Of a DNA stretch of 64,000 nt, positions 8,895-17,161 are shown piece after piece. The DNA is from Haloarcula litorea. Its GTDB lineage: Archaea; Halobacteriota; Halobacteria; Halobacteriales; Haloarculaceae. The notes below the pieces were generated by a model, which worked only from the letters and a program-made list of their open reading frames with translations, had not been told where the DNA came from and did not search any database. The position numbers were made by a program, and so were the translations under genes. Location: positions 1,550,001 through 1,614,000 of the forward strand of contig NZ_CP119779.1 of assembly GCF_029338195.1 (NCBI RefSeq). The letters are read 5' to 3'. Position 1 is the stretch's first letter, and the number at the start of each line of letters is the position of its first letter.

Positions 8895-9887
8895 TCACCC
8901 GTGCCACTCGCCGCGGCGCTCCGCGTAGGTGGCGTCGGCCATCGGTTCGGGGAGCTCGTCGGCGGGGACGCCGAAGGCGACCAGCGTCTGCCGGGCGACG
9001 TGCCAGCTCGCGGCCTCGCGGTCGAGGTCGACGAGCACCACCTCGACGCGGGTGTACGTCTCGATGGCGCGGTCCTGGTCGGGGTCGATCCCCTCCACCA
9101 GCACGCAGGAACCGGCGCTGTCACGACAGTCGGCCTCGTCGACGGCTCGGACGACGAGGTCCGCCGACTCGGGGTCGGCCGCCCACTCGACGGTGACGTT
9201 GCCCGGGACGGTGCCGTCGGCCCCCTCGGCGACGTAGGCCATCGCGTAGCCCACCTCGCGGCGGTAGGCCGCCCGCTCGTCGGCCGGCAGACTCCCGTTG
9301 TCGACGGCGACGGTCAGCGTCGCGTCGGGCCACGGGACCGGCCGCTCGGTGGCGTTGGGCTCGGGAAGCCTCGCCAGCTCGCGCCGGTGGCGCATCACGT
9401 CCCGGGGCTCGTCGTCGTGGGACAGGCCCAGGACGTGGCCGAGTTCGTGCTCGACGACGAGCCGCGTCGACTCGTTGGCCAGCCCTCGCTGGATCGACAC
9501 CGACGCGGGGCGGTCGAACCGCGTCGAGGCGTTGATCTGGGGCGCACAGCCCGCCGAGTAGTCGGCCCCGCCGCAGTCGGTGACCTCGTCGACGAACCGA
9601 ACCCGGACGTCCAGCGGGCCGTCGGTCGGCGTCTCGCCGGGGCCGACCAGCCGGAAGGCGACGTCGAACCCGGCGTGGGTCGGTGCCTCGCGCTCCCAGT
9701 AGGCCAGCGCGTCGGCGACGAGCGCGCGCTCGCGGTCGGTCCCGTCGACGGCGACGGTGGCGGTCTCGCCCGCGAGGGGGTGGCTGTCGGTCCCCGCCAA
9801 CGACTCGGCCCCGTCGACGACGGCTCCACAGCCGGCCAGGCCGACCGCAAGCACCACCAGCGCCGCGGCCGCGGCTCGTCTGTCCAT
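8895..9887 (-). CDS. Lipid-anchored matrixin-like zinc metalloprotease
   Basis: The protein is 330 residues, starting MDRRAAAAALVVLAVGLAGC, a signal peptide with lipobox, so it should sit on the outer face of the membrane. The motif HELGHVLGLSHDD (about residues 160-172) is the extended zinc-binding HExxHxxGxxH of metzincins, and DVMRH downstream fits the Met-turn. It therefore looks like a matrixin/archaemetzincin-type peptidase. Two more Cys pairs may form disulfides. The second half resembles a degenerate repeat (compare ADEADCRDSAGSC with VTDCGGADYSAGC). It is transcribed alone, between RNase P RNA and the acetyltransferase gene. Confidence 0.85.
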   Translation of the reverse strand: MDRRAAAAALVVLAVGLAGCGAVVDGAESLAGTDSHPLAGETATVAVDGTDRERALVADALAYWEREAPTHAGFDVAFRLVGPGETPTDGPLDVRVRFVDEVTDCGGADYSAGCAPQINASTRFDRPASVSIQRGLANESTRLVVEHELGHVLGLSHDDEPRDVMRHRRELARLPEPNATERPVPWPDATLTVAVDNGSLPADERAAYRREVGYAMAYVAEGADGTVPGNVTVEWAADPESADLVVRAVDEADCRDSAGSCVLVEGIDPDQDRAIETYTRVEVVLVDLDREAASWHVARQTLVAFGVPADELPEPMADATYAERRGEWHG

Positions 9888-9929
9888 CGTCTACCCGTTG
9901 CCGTGGGCGCATTTGTGCGTTGTGGCAGA

Positions 9930-10326
9930 ACGCGGCTGCGGGGAGTAAGCCCCCTTCTGTTCGGGCCGGCATTCGGCTCAGCGGCCGCGTCCAGCGCTCG
10001 CGCGCGGTGTCGGACTACCTGTCGACGCGGCCTTGCACCGGTGAGGATTCGCCGTTCCATCGGTCCGCCGTGAGCGAGGGGCACCGGACGGTGGCCCTCG
10101 ATGGCCCTCGGTGGGTTAGCTTGCCCTCGCTTCCGGGCCACGAGACGGTCCGCCTCGTGACCCGTCGCTCGGGCGTCGCGCACCTCATCGGTCTCACAGC
10201 GACGTGTCGTTGCTGTTCCATCGCCGACGGTCTCCCGCCCCGGACTTGCGCCCGGTCACCCGTCCGACGGGTGGGGGGACTTTCCTCATGCCTCTCGGCA
10301 CGGGAGCCGGCCTCCCGCTGCCGGAC
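9930..10326 (-). ncRNA. rnpB: RNase P RNA
   Basis: Read on the minus strand, the conserved core GAGGAAAGTCCCCCC lies at about 10264-10278 and its partner ACAGAAGGGGGCTTA at about 9946-9960; together they form helix P4 of RNase P RNA. P1 can be drawn between GGCAGCGGGAG near the 5' end and CTCCCCGCAGCC near the 3' end, P2 as GGCCGGC with GCCGGCC, and P3 as a short GTGCC/GGCAT stem with a GAGA loop, a compact archaeal P3. A TATA-like AACCTTAT at about 10347-10354 predicts a 5' end near 10326. The RNA matures tRNA 5' ends. Ends are approximate by about 10-20 nt. Confidence 0.88.
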
Positions 10327-10425
10327 GGGGGTAGACGACTGCCGCCGATAAGGTTTGCTCTCCGGTGGTTCGTCCGGTCGAGTGGCCGGCGGCAGAATCG
10401 CGTCCGAGTGCCGAGCAGGCGTGCC

Positions 10426-12189
10426 CTAGTCGTCCGAGGGGAGCGGCTCGCCCTGGCCGTTCGTCGGCGCGGGCGAGGCGTCCATGTCGTCGTCCTCGGC
10501 GTAGGGGTACCACGTCTGCTTGGTGTTGTGCATATACGGGTCGTGGTAGTCGGTCTCCTCGGGTTCGACCAGCTCCGAGAGGGTCTCCTCGTCGCGGTCG
10601 GCGACGAAGTCACGGAACGTCTCGCCGTCCTCGCGGCGGTCCTTGAAGGAGTTCACGAGGTTCTTGATCGCCCCGGGCACCTCGTCGGCGGGGACGCGCA
10701 TCTCCACCCAGTCGGCGAAGCGCGGGTCCTCGCCGAGGCCGCCGCCCAGGCCGATGTCAAGCGCCTCGACGGGCTCGCCGTCCTTGCGGGTCTTCATCCC
10801 GCGCAGGGAGACGTCGGCGATCTGGGGCTGGGCACAGGAGGCGGTACAGCCCGAGAGGTGGACGTGGAAGTCCTCGTGGTCGTCGGGGAGCTCGACGTTG
10901 TCGCGCAGCCAGCGGGCGTACCGCACCTGGCGGTTCTTCGTCTCGACGATCGAGAGCGAGCAGTACTCAGTGCCCGTACAGGCGATGGAGCCGCGCATGA
11001 ACGGCGACGGCTCGGGCGAGTAGTCCTCCAGCAGCGGCTCGCTGGTGAACGCGTCGAGGTTCTCCTCGGGCACGTCCGTGACGATGACGTTCTGTCGCTG
11101 GGTCAGCCGGACCTCGCCGGAGCCGTACTCGTCGGCGAGCTCGGCCAGTTCGATGACGTCCTCCGCTCCCATCCGGCCGACGAGGACGTTCAGGCCGACG
11201 TAGTAGTCGCCGTTCTTCTGCTCGTGGATGCCGACGTGGTCGTCGTGGCCCTCGTTGCCGCCGGAGTTGTACGTGTACTGGTCGCGCATGTCGTCCCCGG
11301 CGGTCTCGAGTTCCCAGTCGACGAACTCGTCCTGGAGGACCTGGCGCATCTTCTCGGGCCCCCACTCGTCGACGAGGAACTTGATGCGGGCGTTGAAGCG
11401 GTCGTCGCGGTCGCCGTACTCGCGGAACAGCGCGGACATCCCGTGGGCGAGGTCCGCGGCCTTCTCCTCGGGGACCCAGACGTCGATGTCGCGGGCCAGC
11501 CGGGCCTCCTTCCGGGAGAGGCCGCCGCCGACGCGGACGTTGTAGCCGATCTCGCCGTCCTTCTCGGCGGGCTCGAAGGCGAGGTCGTTGATGTCGCCCT
11601 GCCCACAGCCCTCGTCACAGCCCGTCACGGCGACCTTCCACTTGCGCGGGAGGTTGGCGTAGTCGTCGTTGCCCTTGAACGTCTCGTGGAGCTCCTCGGC
11701 GGTGCCCCAGGCGTCGATGTGCTCGTGCTTGTCCTTGCCGGCGACCGGGCAGCCGACGATGTTGCGCCAGGAGTCGCCACAGGCCTGCTGGGTCGTCAGC
11801 CCGACCGACTCCAGTTTCTCGAAGATCTCCGGGATGTCCTCCAGCTTGATCCAGTGCAGCTGGATGGACTGGCGGGTCGTCCAGTCACAGTAGGCCTCGC
11901 CGAACTCGGGGTTGTCGGCGGGACCGGTGGCGTAGTCGCGGGCGACCTCGCCGATGACCTCCAGTTGCCCGGGCTCGATGACGCCGTTGGGCGTCCCGAT
12001 CCGCATCATGAAGTACGACTCCTGGCCGGAGCGCTGGTGGTACAGGCCCCACCACTTGAAGCGCTCGAACCACGCGTCGTGTTCGTCGTCGGGGATGGCG
12101 TCCCACCCCTCCTCCGCGAACTCCATCAGGTGCTCGCGGATCTCGTTACCGTAGACCTCGCTCTTCCACTTCTCTACCTTGCTCGGCAT
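10426..12189 (-). CDS. nirA: Ferredoxin-type nitrite/sulfite reductase (siroheme)
   Basis: The protein is 587 residues with the pseudo-two-fold nitrite/sulfite reductase architecture: two ferredoxin-like halves (about 40-110 and 330-400) each followed by a 4Fe-4S/siroheme domain. Cluster ligands are in ACTGTEYCSLSIVETK and SGCTASCAQPQIAD, and siroheme-phosphate contacts in LTQRQNV and TTRQSIQ. It should reduce nitrite to ammonia with electrons from ferredoxin for nitrogen assimilation; a sulfite reductase role cannot be fully excluded, though the halophile family is usually called NirA/NasD. The start MPSKVEKWKSEVYG is followed by conserved sequence. No nitrate reductase is in the window. Confidence 0.9.
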   Translation of the reverse strand: MPSKVEKWKSEVYGNEIREHLMEFAEEGWDAIPDDEHDAWFERFKWWGLYHQRSGQESYFMMRIGTPNGVIEPGQLEVIGEVARDYATGPADNPEFGEAYCDWTTRQSIQLHWIKLEDIPEIFEKLESVGLTTQQACGDSWRNIVGCPVAGKDKHEHIDAWGTAEELHETFKGNDDYANLPRKWKVAVTGCDEGCGQGDINDLAFEPAEKDGEIGYNVRVGGGLSRKEARLARDIDVWVPEEKAADLAHGMSALFREYGDRDDRFNARIKFLVDEWGPEKMRQVLQDEFVDWELETAGDDMRDQYTYNSGGNEGHDDHVGIHEQKNGDYYVGLNVLVGRMGAEDVIELAELADEYGSGEVRLTQRQNVIVTDVPEENLDAFTSEPLLEDYSPEPSPFMRGSIACTGTEYCSLSIVETKNRQVRYARWLRDNVELPDDHEDFHVHLSGCTASCAQPQIADVSLRGMKTRKDGEPVEALDIGLGGGLGEDPRFADWVEMRVPADEVPGAIKNLVNSFKDRREDGETFRDFVADRDEETLSELVEPEETDYHDPYMHNTKQTWYPYAEDDDMDASPAPTNGQGEPLPSDD

Positions 12190-12282
12190 AGTTGGTCGTG
12201 TACCGTCACTAGAGCTCCAGCCTTAAACGAGACGCTTTGCCGTCAACCGTCTCCCCCGCTCCCCGAAACAGGAGTATGTTGC

Positions 12283-12624
12283 CTATTCGTCCCCGTCGGC
12301 CAGCCGGGTGCGCTTCGCCGGGATGTGGACGCTCTCGTGGACGACGCCGTAGAAGTCGCCGCTCTCGGGATCTACGACGCGGCCGACGGTGAGCCAGTCG
12401 GTGACGCCGCTCTCGCCACACGCGATGCACTGGCCCGCGATGCGCGCCTGGATGTCGGGGTGGTCGACGCCGACCTCGACGAACCCCTCGGCGAGGAAAT
12501 CGGTCGTCTCACAGCCACAGAAGTCACTCTCCGCCAACAGCCACAGGTCAGAGACGTTCACTTCCCGGGAGTCGTTGACCGAGATCCAGGCCCCGTCGTC
12601 GAGCTGGTGAACGTCGGTCGTCAT
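12283..12624 (-). CDS. Small Cys-containing haloarchaeal protein
   Basis: The protein is 113 residues with FCGCETTDF and IAGQCIACGESG, giving two close Cys pairs that could bind zinc. It has no signal peptide or membrane segment. A short segment (GRVVDPESGDFYGVVHES) looks like a beta-hairpin. The start ATG at 12624 follows a TTAGATG-like AT-rich patch. It lies upstream of nirA on the same strand, with about 90 bp between, so it could be cotranscribed, but nothing links it functionally to nitrite reduction. Function is unknown. Confidence 0.6.
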   Translation of the reverse strand: MTTDVHQLDDGAWISVNDSREVNVSDLWLLAESDFCGCETTDFLAEGFVEVGVDHPDIQARIAGQCIACGESGVTDWLTVGRVVDPESGDFYGVVHESVHIPAKRTRLADGDE

Positions 12625-12890
12625 TACATCTCATTAGATCCCCGAGGACCGTGAGGGCGTCGCCGCTCGCAAGTTTCGCCGGGGCCGAACACGTTCGACC
12701 GCCTTCGGGCGGTGAGTGGGTCGCGCTCACACGGGGGAAACAGACACGCCCGACCGTCCGTGGTAGCGGCAACATAACCCTACAGACGGCAGCGCGGGTG
12801 AAGCTTACAGGAGAGTGCGGCCTTATGGTGGGTGGGCCGTTACGGGGTAGTAGCGACACGCGGCGAGCCGTCGCCGCTCCACACGAAACG

Positions 12891-13052
12891 ATGACCGACG
12901 CACAACAGACCCACGACGACTCCGACGCCCGAGCGGACGAACTGGACGACGAACCGGCGACCGATCACCTCGACGACGTCGAGGACGGCTGTGGCTGCAC
13001 CGAGATCTGGGAACACATGAGCGAGACGCGCGAGAGCGCTGCGGACGACTGA
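12891..13052 (+). CDS. Acidic microprotein with CxC motif
   Basis: The protein is 53 residues, very acidic, with DGCGCTEIWEHMSETRE near its C-terminus. Such short acidic proteins with a CxC and a conserved Trp-Glu-His helix recur in haloarchaeal genomes. The frame is open further upstream, but that part has no haloarchaeal protein composition; I chose the ATG at 12891 because acidic composition starts there. It is followed 48 bp later by the HTH protein gene. Function is unknown; metal or nucleic acid binding is possible. Confidence 0.55.
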   Translation: MTDAQQTHDDSDARADELDDEPATDHLDDVEDGCGCTEIWEHMSETRESAADD

Positions 13053-13100
13053 TTCTCCCGGACGAGACCCTTTTGTGCCGCGACCGCTAACGATGGTGTG

Positions 13101-13766
13101 ATGCCTGAGCGTTCGCCGTCGACGGACCGCGAGTCTCCCGTCGGCAAACCCGTCATCCGTGGCGACCCCGACCTCACCGGGCAGCGCGCCGACGAGGCCG
13201 TCGAGTTCGACCCCGAGGACGCCGAGAGCCTCGAACTCGCGGCCCGGACGGTGCGACAGTTCTCCGAGAACACGGCCGGGGCCGACGACAACGTCTTCAT
13301 GTTGCGGGGCGCGGCGGCGTGTGCGGCGCTGGTCCGCGGCGAGGGGTCGTACAAGGCCGCCGCCGAGCGCGCGGGCGGGGACGCCACGGTGTCGTTCATC
13401 CGCAAGTGGTCCCGCGTCCACGACCTGCCGCGCTCCGTCCGCATCCACGTGGCGAAAGGCGAGATCGCGCCCACCGCCGCCAAGCACATCGCGCGCCTCT
13501 CCGGGAAGGCCCGGCTGCTGCTGGCGTGGGCGGCGCTGGACCACGACCTCACCGTCCGCGAGATCCGCGCCGTCGCCAGCGGCACCAACGAGGGGACCTC
13601 CGTCGAGCAGGCGCTGGCCGATGTCGGCTACCGACTCGGCGAGCTCACCGTCACCGTCGACGTCGACGCGTACTGCGAGCTCCGCCGCCAGGCCGCGCTC
13701 GACGCCGCCTCCCCCAGCGAGGTCGTCAGCGAGGCGCTGGCGTCGGAACTCGGCGACGGACCGTAA
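13101..13766 (+). CDS. HTH protein with ParB/KorB-like central domain
   Basis: The protein is 221 residues. A central region at about residues 80-160 (SYKAAAERAGGDATVSFIRKW, then LPRSVRIHVAKGEIAPTAAKH, then LTVREIRAVAS) follows the helix order of ParB/KorB DNA-binding domains. The C-terminus (about 180-215) could be a ribbon-helix-helix, with SPSEVVSEAL. It is probably a DNA-binding regulator; no nuclease or ParB N-box is present, and no ParA is nearby. The CTTTTG tract at about 13070 lies 30 nt upstream of the ATG. It ends 34 bp before the tRNA-Lys gene. Confidence 0.65.
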   Translation: MPERSPSTDRESPVGKPVIRGDPDLTGQRADEAVEFDPEDAESLELAARTVRQFSENTAGADDNVFMLRGAAACAALVRGEGSYKAAAERAGGDATVSFIRKWSRVHDLPRSVRIHVAKGEIAPTAAKHIARLSGKARLLLAWAALDHDLTVREIRAVASGTNEGTSVEQALADVGYRLGELTVTVDVDAYCELRRQAALDAASPSEVVSEALASELGDGP

Positions 13767-13800
13767 GATCTTAGCCTCGGGTCCCCCCAGCCGTTACCGA

Positions 13801-13874
13801 GGGCCGGTAGCTCAGTCAGGCAGAGCGTCTGGCTTTTAACCAGATGGTCGGGGGTTCAACTCCCTCCCGGCCCG
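13801..13874 (+). tRNA. tRNA-Lys(UUU)
   Basis: A complete cloverleaf can be drawn. The acceptor stem is GGGCCGG with CCGGCCC. The anticodon stem TCTGG/CCAGA encloses the loop CTTTTAA, anticodon TTT. The T-arm has a GGGGG/CCCTC stem and TTCAACT loop, and the discriminator base is G at 13874. CCA is not encoded and there is no intron. The last 22 nt plus the next base recur at 13966-13988. Confidence 0.95.
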
Positions 13875-13965
13875 TTGTCCTGCCAACGACAGTGAGCAGT
13901 GACAACGCCACGGAGGGCGTTGAATCAGGGAGGTCGCGCGCAGCGCAGCGAGCACGTCCGACCGT

Positions 13966-13988
13966 GGTTCAACTCCCTCCCGGCCCGT
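13966..13988 (+). repeat. Duplicated 3' end of tRNA-Lys (att-like direct repeat)
   Basis: This 23-nt stretch is identical to 13853-13875, the T-arm and acceptor 3' strand of tRNA-Lys plus one base. The two copies are 113 bp apart. Direct repeats of a tRNA 3' end are the hallmark of tyrosine-integrase attachment sites. Here only about 90 bp of unremarkable sequence lies between the copies, with no integrase, so it may be the scar of an excised or decayed element. It could also be a simple local duplication. Confidence 0.6.
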
Positions 13989-14056
13989 CCCCCCGTCACG
14001 ACCGTTTCGCTCCCCCGTTCCGAGACACTTAGGGGCGCGCCGGCAGGAGGGGAGGT

Positions 14057-15358
14057 ATGCTCGTACGCAACGCGACGCTCGCGGACGGTCGGCAACGGGA
14101 CGTCCGCGTCCGGGGCGAGACCATCGCCGAGGTCGGCCGGGACCTCGACGGCGAGGACGAGGCCGTCGACGCCGGCGGCAAGCGGCTGTTCCCGGGGATG
14201 ATCGACGCGCACGTCCACTTCCGACAGCCGGGCTACCCCCACAAGGAGACGTGGGCCGACGGCTCCCGGGCGGCGGCGGCCGGCGGCGTGACGACGGTGG
14301 TCGACCAGCCAAACACGGACCCGCCGACGGTCGACGGCGCGGCCTTCGACCGGAAGGCGGAGTTCGCGGCCGACTCGGTGATCGACTGGGGGATCAACGG
14401 CGGCGTCACCGCCGACTGGGGCCCCGAGAGCCTCCTCTCGCGACGGCTGTTCGCGCTGGGTGAGGTGTTCCTCGCGGACTCGACGGGCGACATGGGCATC
14501 GAGACGGACCTGTTCGAGGACGCGCTGGCGGCCGCGACCGACGCCGGCGTCACCGTCACCGTCCACGCGGAGGACGCCGACTACTTCAACGAGGACGCCC
14601 GGGCCCGCGACGACGCCGACGCCTGGAGCGCCTACCGCACGGCCGAGGCGGAGGCGACGGCGGTCCGGCGGGCCTGCGAGGCCGCCCAGCGGGTCGGCGC
14701 GCGCGTCCACATCGCCCACACGTCGACGCCCGAGGGGATCGACGCGGCCGCCGAGGCCGGGATGACGACGGAGGTGACGCCCCACCACCTGCTGCTCTCG
14801 CGGCGGGACCTCTCGGAGCTGGGGACGTTCGGGCGGATGAACCCGCCGCTGCGACGCGAGAAGCGCCGCCGGGAGGTGTACGAGCGGGTCGCCGACGGCA
14901 CCGTGGACATGATCGCGACCGACCACGCGCCCCACACCCGCGCGGAGAAGGACGCGGACATCTGGGACGCCCCCTCCGGCGTGCCGGGCGTCGAGACGGC
15001 GCTGCCGCTCCTGCTGGCCGAGGCCGCCGACCCGGAGACGCCGCTGACCTACGAGCGGGTACGGGACCTCACCGCCGCCAACCCCGCCGAGGTGTTCGAC
15101 GTGCCACAGAAGGGCCGGATCGAGGCCGGCCGGGACGCCGACCTGGTGCTGGTCGACACCACGGAGACGACCGAGATCCGGGGCGGGGACCTGCACACCG
15201 ACTGTGGCTGGACGCCCTTCGAGGGGTTCGACGCGGTCTTCCCCGAGTGGACGATGGTCCGCGGGTCGGTGGTCTACGAGGCCGATCCCGCGGAGGACGT
15301 GTTCTACCCCGCTCGCGGACGGAACGTCAGGGACGCGGACGGGGAAGTCGTCGAGTGA
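14057..15358 (+). CDS. pyrC: Dihydroorotase
   Basis: The protein is 433 residues of the cyclic amidohydrolase superfamily. It has the metal-binding DAHVHFRQPGY (about residues 50-60), a mid-protein TVHAED and IAHTSTPEG with further His ligands, and MIATDHAPHT (about residue 290) with the catalytic Asp. It converts carbamoyl-aspartate to dihydroorotate in pyrimidine synthesis in the cytosol. Related allantoinases share the fold, but FGRMNPPLR and the DHAPHT region favour dihydroorotase. A strong Shine-Dalgarno-like GGAGGGGAGG lies just before the ATG. It lies downstream of the tRNA-Lys repeat. Confidence 0.88.
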   Translation: MLVRNATLADGRQRDVRVRGETIAEVGRDLDGEDEAVDAGGKRLFPGMIDAHVHFRQPGYPHKETWADGSRAAAAGGVTTVVDQPNTDPPTVDGAAFDRKAEFAADSVIDWGINGGVTADWGPESLLSRRLFALGEVFLADSTGDMGIETDLFEDALAAATDAGVTVTVHAEDADYFNEDARARDDADAWSAYRTAEAEATAVRRACEAAQRVGARVHIAHTSTPEGIDAAAEAGMTTEVTPHHLLLSRRDLSELGTFGRMNPPLRREKRRREVYERVADGTVDMIATDHAPHTRAEKDADIWDAPSGVPGVETALPLLLAEAADPETPLTYERVRDLTAANPAEVFDVPQKGRIEAGRDADLVLVDTTETTEIRGGDLHTDCGWTPFEGFDAVFPEWTMVRGSVVYEADPAEDVFYPARGRNVRDADGEVVE

Positions 15359-15424
15359 GTTCGGGTGTGTGAATATTTCTCACAGTCGCGCTGACACCTT
15401 CTCCTTCGCTCCCGTCTGTGCGGT

Positions 15425-15604
15425 ATGCCAACGTGTGAGAACTGCGGCGCGACGCTGGAGACGACCGACGACCTCGACCACGACGAGGTCGAGGAACTGG
15501 AACTGGTCGAGCAGGAGGACGGCCCGCCGCGTATCCGGCTCGGCGTCGACATCAGGGACGTCTGGCGCTGCAAGCAGTGCGGGAAGGTACTCGGCGTGAG
15601 CTAA
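15425..15604 (+). CDS. Zinc-ribbon microprotein
   Basis: The protein is 59 residues, from ATG 15425 to TAA 15602-15604. It has CENCG near the N-terminus and CKQCG near the C-terminus, with an acidic middle (DDLDHDEVEELELVEQ). This is a C2C2 zinc ribbon of the kind common in haloarchaeal small proteins. It overlaps the end of the next, convergent membrane protein gene by four bases. Function is unknown. Confidence 0.65.
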   Translation: MPTCENCGATLETTDDLDHDEVEELELVEQEDGPPRIRLGVDIRDVWRCKQCGKVLGVS

Positions 15605-15984
15605 GGGCGGCGTGCCCGCGCGACCCGCCGATCCGGGACCGGGCGAACGAGCCCGAAGTAGGTGCGGTAGCAGAGCATCCCGGCACCGAGTCCCGCCAGC
15701 CCGGCCAGCAGGATCGCGGTGATGCGGTCCGGACCGAGCGCGAGTCCGCCCCCCAGGATCGCCGCGCCGCCGACCGCGACCGCCGCGACGAGGCGCTGGA
15801 GGCGCGTCCCCGGCAGCCGGTCGAACCGTCCGTGCTCGCTCGCCCAGGTGGCTCCGACGGTCGCGACGCCGAACAGCGCGGCCAGCGGCCAGGACACGCC
15901 GTCGTCGAGGTTCAGCCACACCTGCGCGAGCGCGAGCACGGCGATACCGCCGTCGGTGAGGAGGGCCTTCCTGCGGGGGTCCAT
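15601..15984 (-). CDS. Membrane protein, unknown function
   Basis: The protein is 127 residues with four predicted membrane segments (about residues 10-28, 32-48, 66-84 and 86-104) and a basic C-terminal tail. No motif identifies a function. It follows the zinc-ribbon protein gene upstream on the same strand with 7 bp between, so the two are probably cotranscribed. Its 3' end overlaps the convergent microprotein gene by 4 bp. Confidence 0.6.
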   Translation of the reverse strand: MDPRRKALLTDGGIAVLALAQVWLNLDDGVSWPLAALFGVATVGATWASEHGRFDRLPGTRLQRLVAAVAVGGAAILGGGLALGPDRITAILLAGLAGLGAGMLCYRTYFGLVRPVPDRRVARARRP

Positions 15985-15991
15985 CGGTCGC

Positions 15992-16667
15992 TCACTCGGT
16001 CACGTCGCCGGCATCGAACTCGTGGCCGCACTCGGGACAGCAGACCTCGTCGTGGCGCAGCGCCGCCGAGTGCTCCCGGACCTCGCGCATCACCGAGGAG
16101 ATGCGGTCCTCCGCGGCCATCTCCTCCTCGACGGCGAGGTCGACCCCCTCCACCTCCAGCAGGAACTTCGCGACCTCGGTGGACTCGTACATCACGTCGT
16201 CCAGTTCCTCGGCGGTGAAGAAGTCCGACATCGCGCCGTAGAGGAACGTCGCGCCGGCCTTCCGGACCTTCTCCTCGAAGGCGGCCCGGGCCTGGTTGAC
16301 CGCCTGGGGCGTGTAGGTGTCGGTCATGAACGGCACCAGCTCGGGGAGGTTCTCGCCGATCTTCGTCATCTCGACGCCGGTCTCGGTCCGGAAGTCCGCA
16401 CAGAGGCGGGCGATGGCCCACTCCCGGGCGGTGATGTAGGTCCGCTCGCGCAGGAACTCGTTGGCGCGGTCGTAGGTCCCGCCCTCGATCTTCGTGAACC
16501 GTTCGTACTTGCGCACGTCGGCGGGCACGTCCGCCTCGCCGTCGGTCGCGTCCGCCGGCGAGGCCGGTTCGGTCCCGTCCGGCTCCCCGTCGGCAGTCTC
16601 CTCCTCGCCGCCCTCGTGTGGCTGGACGACGCGGGTGGGCTCGTCGTCGCCCGGCGGTCCGTCGGTC
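15992..16667 (-). CDS. Conserved haloarchaeal protein with C-terminal zinc ribbon
   Basis: The protein is 224 residues from ATG 16667. An acidic, low-complexity N-terminus (about 1-50) is followed by a helical domain (about 55-190, starting VRKYERFTKIEGG) and a final CCPECGHEFD, half of a zinc ribbon. The architecture matches a family restricted to haloarchaea (from memory, DUF5806). The longer frame running upstream overlaps the uspA gene and is non-coding. Divergent from uspA with about 120 bp between. Confidence 0.65.
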
Positions 16668-16789
16668 ATGGCCGTGTCTGCGTGGCCCCGGCGAAAAAGG
16701 GTATCGCCCGCCGGCAGCGACCGTGGCGCGCTCTCCCACGACGGGGTCGTGGGGGTGGCTTTTTGACCACTGACGGCGATTCGTCGGGT

Positions 16790-17161
16790 ATGCACATCCT
16801 GCTCGGTGTCGGGGGGAGCGATCTCTCCTACGAGGCACTCGAACAGACAGTATCGCGAGCCGCGGAGACGGGCGACGAGGTGACCGTCGCCATCTTCGAC
16901 AACGAGGAGGTCGACACCGACGCCGAGGCCGTCCGCGAGCGCGTCGAGGCGACCCTCGCCGACCACGACCTCGAGGCGGAGATCCGGCTGATCGAGGGGG
17001 ACTCGCCGGGGAGCGAGCTCGTCGACATCGCCGAGAGCGAGGACTTCGACCGCATCGTGCTGGGCGGCGGCGAGCGGTCCCCGCTGGGGAAGATCCAGCT
17101 CGGCTCCGTCGTCGAGTTCGTCCTGTTGAACGCCCAGACCCCGGTCACGCTCGTCAGATGA
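16790..17161 (+). CDS. Universal stress protein family (UspA-like)
   Basis: The protein is 123 residues of the UspA alpha/beta fold, starting MHILLGVGGSDLSYEAL with the strand-turn that normally begins the nucleotide-binding domain. The C-terminal part VLGGGERSPLGKIQLGSV is close to the G-2x-G-9x-G(S/T) ATP motif. It is shorter than most UspA proteins. A CTTTTTG tract at 16759 lies 30 nt upstream. The stop codon overlaps the GNAT gene start (ATGA), implying translational coupling. Confidence 0.8.
   Translation: MHILLGVGGSDLSYEALEQTVSRAAETGDEVTVAIFDNEEVDTDAEAVRERVEATLADHDLEAEIRLIEGDSPGSELVDIAESEDFDRIVLGGGERSPLGKIQLGSVVEFVLLNAQTPVTLVR

Noticed and set aside
10204-12654. Long plus-strand open frame over nirA
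   Set aside because: It is antisense to nirA and RNase P RNA; composition is that of a shadow frame in GC-rich DNA.
13876-13965. Gene between the tRNA-Lys repeat copies
   Set aside because: Only short frames exist and none has a start signal.
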